From NCBI GenBank assembly GCA_030619925.1, contig JAUXAL010000039.1:1-38331 (forward strand): 38,331 nucleotides of DNA, written 5' to 3'. A program made the position numbers and the translations under genes. This DNA comes from Phycisphaerae bacterium (lineage in GTDB: Bacteria > Planctomycetota > Phycisphaerae > Sedimentisphaerales > Anaerobacaceae). The notes beneath the pieces are model-generated. The model did no database searches and had not been told where the DNA came from. It worked only from the letters and a program-made list of their open reading frames with translations. This document shows, in pieces, positions 30,485-38,123 of the stretch (positions within the stretch are counted from its first letter, which is position 1; every line of letters starts with the position of its first letter).

Positions 30485-33400
30485 TCATGGCGATAATAAC
30501 GCAAGCACCTCGATGCCGCAGATTACCGGCTGGCCTATCAAAGGCGTCAATGTCAACGTCAAGCTCGCTGTTACCTTGATTGGCCTGAACTCTCTGACGA
30601 TACCGCTGCCATCGGACCCTGCGTGTTGGGCGATATCGAAATTATTTAGGACCTGCTCGCCCTGTATGGCGACGTCGAACACACGCTGTCCTACCTCGGC
30701 GTTTTCCGGCTCTGCAAAATACAGTCGAACCAGGTACTCGGCTCCTCCACCATTATTCAGTGGAACTATCACATTGGTCAGGCCGATAGCCCCTGAGGCT
30801 GTGACCCATCCCATACTACTCTGCGAAGCACGAGAGCTCTCACCCTCGAACCGGGCCGCGTGATGACGAAACCACCGGGGGCTTGTCGGAACGGTCGTAA
30901 CGCTAATATCGGGAGACGAGCCGCCAACGCTGGGGTAATCCAGCCATAAGACGCCGTTATCGGCAAGGCGATCACCCGGAGCTCCGAAATTGATACCGAC
31001 CTTTGTGATTGGCCCACTGGCCCGACCAAGCGTAGTATATGTCCACATCTCAGCCTCAGGCATATGTATCATGGCCATGGATGTCCGGTTCTGGTAACCA
31101 CATACGCACGTTCGCATATAATCCGGTGCGTTGAGCACGCCGTTGGCCGGGATGAGGTTGGGTGTGCAGCCCGATTTGGTTCCGCCGAAGTTACCCGTAC
31201 CGCTGTTATTTAGCATGTCATAATAGCCCGCCGCCCCGGAGCGGAAAGTGAGCAGATATTTGGAGCCCACCACCGTATTGCAACCGTATGTGCGTGAGAA
31301 ACCCCAGGGTACCGAAGCGCCAGTGATGGGATGTTCCTTCATGTAGGTTGTGCCGGTCAGGATATTACGAGCGCTGCCTCCGCCGCCGGGGGGTTGCGCA
31401 ATGACCATATCGCCATGAAGCAGACATGGCCCGCCGGCCGAATCATTTTCCCAAAGCTTGGTTCCGTTACTGCCCTGATAGGCAATTTGTCGGGTCGGCT
31501 CATCCGGGCACATATCTCGTGATTTCCTGCCGGATTGAAGCAGGACATCGTATTCCTCCGAGTAGCCCAGCCACGTGCCGAAAACATCAACGGTGGTACT
31601 CCATATCTCTGCACCTGTTCTGACGTTCAATGCCAGCAGTTCCCATGGTGCTCCGACATTGCTGGGATTAATGCCACGACGTCTCAGTATGTCAGTCTGA
31701 CCGGGAGCAATCCTGTCTATGCAGTACAAAGTGTTATTGCCGACGATGATTGTGTTATGGTGGAAGGAGTGATTGGCTTGCCGTTCCCACAAAATAGTTC
31801 CATTATGACGGTCCATGACCACCAGGTCCATGCTGCTCGTCTCGCTGTAGTTATCTTTGTGACCAACAGTGCCGTTATAGGGAATAGGGTTTGCGGCCAC
31901 AACCAACAGGTCGTCCCAGATTTTGACCTGGCCGAAAGTGGCGTCGCCGTAAGCCGGGTCGCTGATGACGAAGGTGCTGATTGTTGCCCCATTTTTTGGA
32001 TCAAGCCTTCGGCATTCAGTGCCGTAGCATATATAAACCCCGTCGGTGGCCGTGGCATAATTGGAGCCGATAGCGTTGGCCCCCGCTTCGTGAGATGTGT
32101 AGTCATAGTGTACTCCAACGCCCGGCAGGTCGGCTTCCCACAGCACTTGTCCGGTGTAGACGTCTAAGGCGCGCATGATGTTTGGACCTTCGATAAACAG
32201 TCGGCCACCGACCACCTGTTCCGATGGGCCGTGACCATGGCGCGGCAGAATCCTATTATAAGAATTGCCCCCATTGGTGGAGCCGCCGAACCAGAGCAAC
32301 CCCAGCGGCGCCTTGACCAGCTGGTCTCTGGACACCACTGAATTGGACGCGTCCGCATAATTATGGGTCCAGTCGGCTGAACCCGGTAATGCGCCCATCC
32401 GCTCCAGCAGTGCAAAATCCCCTGAAAGAGTGACATCCGCATTGGCCAGCCCGCTGCTTGCCGCGCCCTGTTGCAGGAGCTCCAGCGCGTCAGACAAAAA
32501 ACAGGCCTGACCACCGTAAGGTCGCAGCGAATAGAAAACCTTTTCTACAAAAGTGTTTCCGTTGGCTGCTCCTGCTGCGATAAGGTCTTGTGAAACGATA
32601 AGCTGCGCCAGGTAAGGCGGCAGTTGCGCCGTACAAATGTCACCGACGAAGGCACTAAGGCGTTCGCTGGGTATTCCCATATCATCCCACCGCCGACGCA
32701 GTGTCTCGATTTTTGCGGCATCGGGGTCGAGCCCGATAATGCGCAGGTCATACGGATACGGATAATCATCCTTGTGCAGATAATGCTGACGGGCCAGCTC
32801 TTCCATTAGTCTGCCGGTTCCTACACCCAGAACGAGACAGTAGCCCTCATCGACCCCTGTTGCCGCAAGAACGGCCTGCGCCTCTGTGGTCCATTCGTCT
32901 TCGGCAGGCCATGCGATGGGGTCCACGACTTTATTGATCTCCGGGGGATTCGACACCTGTGTGCCGCCATAGCAGTAAATGCGTCCTTCCATCGTTACCA
33001 CGAAAAGTTTGTTATCACCTGCGAGCATACAGGCAGGGGTCCCCGTGATGGACTTCTCCCATCGTTGGCGGCCCTTTCCTGGAGAAATGATGCTACCGGA
33101 ACTACCGGCATACAAACGGTCGCCCGCCTTGCAGAAAACCTTTTCCCCAAAGATTTCAGCATAGTTTTCGCTTTCAGTCATGACGGCCCCATCGGTGAGG
33201 GAACCGTCCCTCGAACCGTCGGAAAGTTTAAATAAACTGTTGCAGTTGTTGAAGTGCTCTCCGAAAGCCGCGACATGGTTCGTGCTGCTCTTATTGTTTT
33301 CTTGAAAATGAAAGTAAAGGAATTCGCCGGTATTTCTGTCAAGCCCTGCAGCGACCGCCCGGCCGTTGGGAACCACCAACCTATCGCCGATAGCCACCAT

Positions 33401-35407
33401 GTACCCCTGGGGCGCCAGGGCGCCGAATGACACCGAACCACCATGCGGCTGATTCATGTAGACCGAACCGCTTCCATCGTTTATCCAGACAACTCCACCG
33501 GTCGCCGCGTCCAGAGCGTAAACAAACGAACCCATGAACGGCCAGATGCCGGCGGCAAAGTAAACAGTCGCATCAAGTATGGTGGGCGCCCCCCGCGCCG
33601 GCCAGGCCGAACCCAGGCGCTTGTTGCCGAGGGCCTTTCGGTCCGTAGGCGCCCCACGAAATTTCCACAGCAGCACACCATCTTCAGCGTTTAGGCAATA
33701 AAGATAACCATCATCTGAGGCAACAAAGAGCTTGTCAAGCCAGCCCGCCGGAGCCATGCGGATGGGCGCATCGGCATAGAAGCGCCAGATTTCAGCGCCC
33801 GTGTCGGTGTCGTAGGCTGTAACACTGTCGTTACGTGACGAGCCGACAAACATCTTGTCACCCAGGACAATCGGTGCGTAGTAATGGTCGAAGGTTATCC
33901 TCCGCTCATCCGGCCAGGCCGGTTCCAACGGCGGTAGTACCAGCACCCACTGGAGATATAGAACTGAGGGTAGTCCAACCGGACTGGCTCCGCTGCGGTT
34001 TGCGTCATACCGCCACATCGGCCAATCCGGCGGAAGATCGCTGGCGTTGATCACAAAGGTGTGTTCGGTCACGGTTCCAAGGCTGATGTTGCTCGGATTG
34101 CTCAGGACCACGATGATCTTCTCGCTGGGCTCTGGAGCGACGTCGTCAACAACAGTTATGTTGATGGGCTGCCAGGTGACTCCAGGAGCGAAGGTCAGCG
34201 TCCCGTCCCCGAGCAGCGTGTAGTCGGCTGGGCTCTGGGCCGTGGTGCCATCGGCCTTAACCGCGTAGTTCACTGTGACGGTCTCAGTGCAAGGCTTCAA
34301 CAACATAACCACCAGGAATACCGACCCGGCGGATTCATCGCCGGTCGAGGACGCCTCGGAGAACTGGACTTTCGGTGAACTGTCGACTAGGACTGGGAAC
34401 ACTATATCGTCAATCCACACAGTATCGCGGCCTTTGGACTCCGAACCGTCCTTTGAATAGGTCCACTCAAAGGTTCTTGTGCTCGATGTCACAGGGAAAG
34501 ATACCTGGGCCCAATCCTCTCGGCCCGACCACTCGCCTTTTCTCACTCCATCGATATAGAACTTTAAATAGTCACAACGTGACTCAGAAGAGACTTTACG
34601 ATAGAAAGTGATATTGCCCGACACGCAGTCAAGCGTCACCTGCAGAGTAGTACTTTGGTCGTCGTCAATTAAGCCAGCCTGGGCGCTGTAGTTGCCGGAG
34701 TTCTTCTCTGCTGAACTAATGGACCAAGTTTCGTCTCCGTAATGCTCCCACGGGAATTTGCTGAAATCACCTGTTTCAAAGTCCTCTGTGGCGGTGGTGG
34801 CGATATCGTCGTAAGCGCCCCACTCCAGATGCAGAACCGCTTGCCCGCCGCTATACGCTTCTGCAACTCGCTTACCAGTACCGGTAATAATGACCACCAG
34901 CGAATTGCCTTGAGACCAACCGGCCCGGTTGACAATCTCTTGAACAATCGAAGACAGGTCCGGCGTCCGCTGACCGGGACCGGCCATCCCTTCGCTGGTC
35001 CAATCCGGTGGCGACCAGTTGACCGAGGCCGCGGTCCTGTTTCGTGATGAAATGTTGCGTGCAGAAGTGCTGAATGTCGAAGCGTTGTCGGCGGCCTGGC
35101 CTTGAATGACCAAATTGCATGGATTCCGGTTGCTGGTCTCGTCACAGGTAAACTGAATATACGCATTCATAACCAAGGAACCGGGTGGGATATTCACACC
35201 GTTAAATCGAATCCCCACCGTCTGGTCGCTGCTTTCCCGAATCAGTTCCAGGTCCGAGCTGCTTAATTTCACGCCTCCACCGGAGCCCTCCTCGGCATCA
35301 TCACTGGGCCGACTTACCGCAATATCCTGTGAGCCTGCATAAGCTGCGCTGCTCAGGCCAAAGACAACCCCCACTGCTATAATCACAAACCATTTCTTTG
35401 AAAGCAT
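30485..35407 (-). CDS. Giant exported PQQ-type propeller protein with nested methyltransferase-like domain and malectin-like end
   Basis: 1640 residues, start fixed by GAGGA before ATG 35407. Signal peptide 1-24 (AYAG). Residues about 25-196 form a planctomycete surface domain ending LSSIVQEIVNRAGWSQGN...HLEW; the right-edge gene ends in the same domain. A jelly-roll-like segment follows at about 205-340, then Calx-beta at about 345-455. From 460 (DWPMWRYDANRSG) come PQQ/BamB-type blades (AYDTDTGAEIWRF, CLNAEDGVLLWKF). About 835-1000 contains LVLGVGTGRLMEELA and IIGLDPDAAKIETLRRRW, a class I methyltransferase-like Rossmann fold. Blades resume at about 1009 (DWTHNYADASNS) to about 1480. The last 140 residues resemble malectin (EYLVRLYFAEPE, RVFDVAIQGEQVL). 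Likely a cell-surface protein. SAM use outside the cytoplasm would be odd, so the nested domain may be structural or non-SAM. Confidence 0.87.
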   Translation of the reverse strand: MLSKKWFVIIAVGVVFGLSSAAYAGSQDIAVSRPSDDAEEGSGGGVKLSSSDLELIRESSDQTVGIRFNGVNIPPGSLVMNAYIQFTCDETSNRNPCNLVIQGQAADNASTFSTSARNISSRNRTAASVNWSPPDWTSEGMAGPGQRTPDLSSIVQEIVNRAGWSQGNSLVVIITGTGKRVAEAYSGGQAVLHLEWGAYDDIATTATEDFETGDFSKFPWEHYGDETWSISSAEKNSGNYSAQAGLIDDDQSTTLQVTLDCVSGNITFYRKVSSESRCDYLKFYIDGVRKGEWSGREDWAQVSFPVTSSTRTFEWTYSKDGSESKGRDTVWIDDIVFPVLVDSSPKVQFSEASSTGDESAGSVFLVVMLLKPCTETVTVNYAVKADGTTAQSPADYTLLGDGTLTFAPGVTWQPINITVVDDVAPEPSEKIIVVLSNPSNISLGTVTEHTFVINASDLPPDWPMWRYDANRSGASPVGLPSVLYLQWVLVLPPLEPAWPDERRITFDHYYAPIVLGDKMFVGSSRNDSVTAYDTDTGAEIWRFYADAPIRMAPAGWLDKLFVASDDGYLYCLNAEDGVLLWKFRGAPTDRKALGNKRLGSAWPARGAPTILDATVYFAAGIWPFMGSFVYALDAATGGVVWINDGSGSVYMNQPHGGSVSFGALAPQGYMVAIGDRLVVPNGRAVAAGLDRNTGEFLYFHFQENNKSSTNHVAAFGEHFNNCNSLFKLSDGSRDGSLTDGAVMTESENYAEIFGEKVFCKAGDRLYAGSSGSIISPGKGRQRWEKSITGTPACMLAGDNKLFVVTMEGRIYCYGGTQVSNPPEINKVVDPIAWPAEDEWTTEAQAVLAATGVDEGYCLVLGVGTGRLMEELARQHYLHKDDYPYPYDLRIIGLDPDAAKIETLRRRWDDMGIPSERLSAFVGDICTAQLPPYLAQLIVSQDLIAAGAANGNTFVEKVFYSLRPYGGQACFLSDALELLQQGAASSGLANADVTLSGDFALLERMGALPGSADWTHNYADASNSVVSRDQLVKAPLGLLWFGGSTNGGNSYNRILPRHGHGPSEQVVGGRLFIEGPNIMRALDVYTGQVLWEADLPGVGVHYDYTSHEAGANAIGSNYATATDGVYICYGTECRRLDPKNGATISTFVISDPAYGDATFGQVKIWDDLLVVAANPIPYNGTVGHKDNYSETSSMDLVVMDRHNGTILWERQANHSFHHNTIIVGNNTLYCIDRIAPGQTDILRRRGINPSNVGAPWELLALNVRTGAEIWSTTVDVFGTWLGYSEEYDVLLQSGRKSRDMCPDEPTRQIAYQGSNGTKLWENDSAGGPCLLHGDMVIAQPPGGGGSARNILTGTTYMKEHPITGASVPWGFSRTYGCNTVVGSKYLLTFRSGAAGYYDMLNNSGTGNFGGTKSGCTPNLIPANGVLNAPDYMRTCVCGYQNRTSMAMIHMPEAEMWTYTTLGRASGPITKVGINFGAPGDRLADNGVLWLDYPSVGGSSPDISVTTVPTSPRWFRHHAARFEGESSRASQSSMGWVTASGAIGLTNVIVPLNNGGGAEYLVRLYFAEPENAEVGQRVFDVAIQGEQVLNNFDIAQHAGSDGSGIVREFRPIKVTASLTLTLTPLIGQPVICGIEVLALLSP

Positions 35408-35800
35408 AAGCCTATCCTCATATAGTGTAGTCGACGATTCTTGGCTATTGGTCGCGTTGGACCGCCACTATTGCCACTTGCCCCGCTCAGGGCTAACTTA
35501 ACAGATATCCTTTATGACTTTTTCTTCCGGCGCTTTCCTGCCTCCTGAAAGCCGATTTTTGCCTGACCAGCAAGCCGAATGTATAGTTCGCCCGAAGCCG
35601 GCAACGTTGTATACTTAGTCAGCATTATACATGACTTTAGCATAAAAAACAACAGTTTTTTTCAAGATTGAAAAGTAAAACATGGAATTGGAAATATTCG
35701 ATCCGATTTCGATGGGCCTTAGTTTCAACTAACCGACAATTCTTGTTAAAATGTCGAACTCTTATGGAGAATAGGACGCCGACTATTTCTTGTGCGCATT
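35408..35800. other. Gap between broken regulator and PQQ-protein gene
   Basis: No supported gene. It contains the ribosome site and presumed promoter of the leftward giant gene, and the downstream end of the broken regulator. Open frames here are short and have no ribosome site. I see no clear repeat or hairpin. Confidence 0.55.
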
Positions 35801-36262
35801 CTATGTTTGCTGCCCGGGAAGTTCGAATTTGTAGCCGATTTCTCTTATAGTGTGAATGAACGTCGGGTCTGACCCCGGCCGGCGTTGCCGGCCAGGTTCT
35901 ATTTTGTTCCTTAGTGTGGTGACGAAACGGTCGATGCTGCGGGGGCCGACAAAGCAGTCATAACCCCAAACCACATTTAGTATCTCATCGCGGGTAAGTG
36001 CCCGGCCCGGCCTCTTGACAAAAAGCTCCAGCAGCCTGAACTCTTTCGGTGAGAGTTTGATTTCATTGCCCTTGCGTGTTAGCTTTCTGGCTGGAATATC
36101 AAGGCGGTAGTCTGCAAATTCGTAAATATCTTGTTCGGCTTGCCTGCTTCGCCTCAGGAATGCTGCCGCACGGGCAAGAAGCTCCTTTATGCTGAACGGC
36201 TTGGTAACATAATCATCGGCTCCGAGGTTCAGCCCCAACACTACATCCGATTCCTCACTATG
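35801..36262 (-). pseudogene. OmpR-family response regulator, 5' part missing
   Basis: Only the last part of the receiver (EESDVVLGLNLGADDYVTKPF, with the conserved Lys) and a full winged-helix output domain (LSPKEFRLLELFVKRPGRALTRDEIL ... IREIGYKFE) remain. The first 90 or so residues, including the phospho-acceptor Asp, are absent. Upstream of about 36262 the DNA continues into an iron alcohol dehydrogenase fragment in another frame. GTG 36241 can only make a headless protein. Within the output domain NKIEP and DPTFIHT are parted by eight residues (GRQRRPGS) encoded by a palindrome. Without them the sequence reads like a normal OmpR member, so an in-frame insertion is likely. Confidence 0.8.
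35870..35893 (-). repeat. Palindrome inserted in frame in regulator fragment, family C copy 2
   Basis: 24 bp: TGACCCC followed by GGCCGGC, GTT and GCCGGCC on the plus strand. It adds exactly eight codons (GRQRRPGS) between KIEP and DPTF. The TGACCCC lead and CCGGCGTT core also occur in the intergenic copy at 6708-6731. Confidence 0.75.
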
Positions 36263-36495
36263 GTCGTCGTTGGCTCACCAGGCACATTGAACGTGACATA
36301 CTCAATTGCCTGTTTCTTCAACTGTTCAAGATGCAGCCTGACCCGTTCGACAGTACGGCCAGTGACGACAAAAGCGCGAATTCGGGTTCCCGCTTCGCGG
36401 GGGCCCTTTCCCATCTCCGACGCCAAGGGCGCAGCTTCCTGGATTGTACCATGGCCAAAAATTATGCGCGTTGCGGTCGAAAATTCAAATCTCAT
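36241..36495 (-). pseudogene. Iron-containing alcohol dehydrogenase, N-terminal fragment
   Basis: MRFEFSTATRIIFGHGTIQEAAPLASEMGK, then AFVVTGRTVERVRLHLEQLKKQAIEYVTFNVPGEPTTTIV, is the N-terminal nucleotide-binding half of a group III (iron) alcohol dehydrogenase. After about 80 residues of a usual 380-400 the frame ends in VRNRM and TAG. The metal-binding half with its conserved His residues is absent, so it cannot be active. GPREAGTRI after MGK is encoded by a palindromic element and interrupts an otherwise normal strand, which suggests an in-frame insertion. It follows the monooxygenase-like gene by 31 bp on the same strand, so the two were probably an operon before the break. Confidence 0.8.
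36384..36406 (-). repeat. Palindromic element, family B copy 2, inside dehydrogenase fragment
   Basis: On the minus strand: arms GGGCCCCCGC and GCGGGAACCC around GAA, 23 bp. It shares its arms with copy 1 at 24117-24138 and its end sequences with family A. It encodes most of the extra peptide GPREAGTRI. Confidence 0.85.
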
Positions 36496-36526
36496 AACTG
36501 CTCGTGTTTAACGCAGAATGTTACAA

Positions 36527-36835
36527 CTAATCCCAACCCTGCTCGTCAGGGAACACATTAGTGTATTTGACACTGGTACGTGGTTCGGCCATCATGTCGG
36601 CCACGGTATCGCGCCACTTCTGATAATGCGTCGTCTCTTTGTGCTTGGCGGGATCATCGGCAGTGCGATAGACTTCGACCAGTACGAAACGTGTGGGGTC
36701 ATCTTGTTGCTGGATGACATCAAATCGAGCAATGCCTGGTTCCTTGATGCTGTTACGAGCATTTTCAAGAGTGGCTGCCCGAAAGGCTTCAACCTGGTCG
36801 CGCGCAACATGGACAAAAACATGGACTATAAACAT
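36527..36835 (-). CDS. Antibiotic biosynthesis monooxygenase / LsrG-like domain protein
   Basis: 102 residues from ATG 36835, fixed by GAGGAG just upstream; an earlier in-frame start at 36901 would read through a palindromic repeat. The single ABM ferredoxin-like domain is clear: [57 protein letters not shown], then [17 protein letters not shown]. Such small dimeric proteins oxidise or isomerise quinol-like or autoinducer-type compounds without a cofactor; LsrG and YgiN are known members. Members are often next to iron alcohol dehydrogenases, as here. The substrate cannot be told. Confidence 0.9.
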   Translation of the reverse strand: MFIVHVFVHVARDQVEAFRAATLENARNSIKEPGIARFDVIQQQDDPTRFVLVEVYRTADDPAKHKETTHYQKWRDTVADMMAEPRTSVKYTNVFPDEQGWD

Positions 36836-36847
36836 GACATTCTCCTC

Positions 36848-36885
36848 GGTTCCCATTTGGCAATAAGTCGCAAAATGGGGGCCCC
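36848..36885 (-). repeat. Dispersed palindromic element, family A copy 4 (before monooxygenase-like gene)
   Basis: 38 bp; shares ATAAGTCGCAAAATGGG (17 bases) with the middle and right arm of copy 2 read from its minus strand, and has GGTTCCC / GGGGCCCC ends. It lies 13 bp upstream of the chosen gene start, outside the coding part but covering the leader. On the minus strand it would encode [13 protein letters not shown]. Confidence 0.85.
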
Positions 36886-36966
36886 TTACATGTTTCAACA
36901 TTCAAAAAAGTATGTGCTTCTGTAGATAGTGATGGACAAAAAAACCGCGTTAACCGCAAAAAACAC

Positions 36967-37037
36967 CTGGGGAACCAGGATTCGGACCTGGACTAACTGA
37001 TCCAGAGTCAGTCGTGCTACCGTTACACTATTCCCCA
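36967..37037 (-). tRNA. tRNA-Gln (anticodon CTG)
   Basis: On the minus strand the acceptor TGGGGAA pairs with TTCCCCA, with U1-A72 as is usual for tRNA-Gln. The anticodon stem ACTGA/TCAGT surrounds loop CTCTGGA, with anticodon CTG (complement of 37003-37005). The T arm is CCAGG-TCCGAAT-CCTGG. No CCA is encoded and the discriminator is G. Confidence 0.95.
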
Positions 37038-37114
37038 ATAATTCATTCCTCGATTCTCGATACTGAATGCTTGTTGCTCGAACGAGAATCGAGCTCTAAT
37101 CCACTTGCTCCTAT

Positions 37115-37714
37115 TTATTCTTTTTTATCGGCAAGTCCGGCATATTCAAGCAATTTCCAGCCCGATGGCAGGACCGCCGCCGCCAATGCTATCTTCAAAA
37201 GGTCTCCGACAACAAAAGGATATAGGCCCACAGCCGGCACAGCCCTGTTGATACCCGTCAGGCAGCACAGCCAGAACAAACCAAAAGCATAAATGACGAT
37301 ATTGCCCAAAACCATCGCCAAAACGGTAGTTCCAATCCGCCTGTCCCATCCCTTCTGGGCCAACCATCCTGTGATGTACGCAGCAGGGATGAAACCAAGC
37401 AGATACCCGCCGGTCGGCCCTATTAGTACCGCAAAACCGCATCCCAGCGCAAAGACGGGCAATCCCGCCACTCCCTGTACTATATACGTAAGAACACACA
37501 AGCTGCCTCGCCAGCTTCCAAGCAGCGTCCCTATCATTAGGACAGCAAAGGTCTGGCCGGTAATGGGAACAGGACTAAAGGGGAGCAGAATCTTGACCTG
37601 GGCACATAAGCCAATGAGCAAAGAACCGCCAATGATTAAAGAGATATCATAAAATACGGCACGCCTTTTCTCACAAGGCCGTAGAAGGTCAGCTACAGTT
37701 GCATTCGTCAACAT
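37115..37714 (-). CDS. bioY: Biotin transporter substrate-binding membrane protein BioY
   Basis: 199 residues from ATG 37714, chosen because GGAG lies five bases upstream; the TTG at 37747 has none. Six membrane helices are visible, with family marks FSPVPITGQTFAVLMIGTLLGS near the N-terminal third and GPTGGYLLGFIPAAYITGWLA in the middle. BioY captures biotin, alone or with the EcfA/EcfT energising module; no such genes are nearby. No BirA operator or other biotin control site is evident upstream. It is a single leftward gene after tRNA-Gln. Confidence 0.92.
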   Translation of the reverse strand: MLTNATVADLLRPCEKRRAVFYDISLIIGGSLLIGLCAQVKILLPFSPVPITGQTFAVLMIGTLLGSWRGSLCVLTYIVQGVAGLPVFALGCGFAVLIGPTGGYLLGFIPAAYITGWLAQKGWDRRIGTTVLAMVLGNIVIYAFGLFWLCCLTGINRAVPAVGLYPFVVGDLLKIALAAAVLPSGWKLLEYAGLADKKE

Positions 37715-38123
37715 ATCTACTCCATCGGTAAAGACAGAAAACCTCAATTGCTATAATCCACAAATATAAGAACTTGCTATCCGCCGGCTATTATATCTAA
37801 GAATTTTTTCTACGTCAAATACCATATCATCAACCTCTGCAGATTGTGAAACCGGAGCTGCTGCCGGTTCGCCGTGCTGAAAGTCGGAGAACCACTGTGG
37901 CCGAATCAATAACCAATAATCAATCAAGAAAGGGGCCTATACTGAGTCAATCAGTATAGGCCCCGGAGGACTAATAAACAATCAGCTAACTAACTTAACC
38001 TCGTATCAATGCCGATTACGGCCGCGGCCACAGTCCCGATGTACCGGGAGCAAGCCACTATCCACTGAACCGGCACCTACACCTTTGGCTCCATCTGCCA
38101 GGTTGGGTTGCGCCGCAACTTTA
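37715..38123. other. Gap with strong terminator hairpin
   Basis: About 400 bp with no supported gene. The 14-bp perfect hairpin at 37932-37964 stands out and should stop the leftward transcript of the right-edge gene. The rest is mixed, with a GGCCGCGGCC palindrome near 38021-38030. The promoter of bioY must lie left of the hairpin. Confidence 0.55.
37932..37964 (-). terminator. Perfect 14-bp hairpin, intrinsic terminator of right-edge gene
   Basis: GGGGCCTATACTGA (37932-37945) pairs fully with TCAGTATAGGCCCC (37951-37964), loop gtcaa. Read on the minus strand it is followed by TTTCTTGATTGATTATT, a T-rich tail, and lies about 160 bp after the stop of the gene ending at 38124. No comparable T-run follows on the plus strand. 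Confidence 0.7.

Noticed and set aside
31535-32167. 210-codon plus-strand frame opposite the giant PQQ gene
   Set aside because: It lies wholly antisense to recognisable propeller blades and has no family features.
36518-36925. 135-codon plus-strand frame over the monooxygenase-like gene
   Set aside because: Antisense to a well-supported ABM-domain gene; its end reads through the family A palindrome.
37715-37800. Biotin-responsive operator or riboswitch upstream of bioY
   Set aside because: No BirA-type inverted TGTAAAC motif or structured leader was found by eye.
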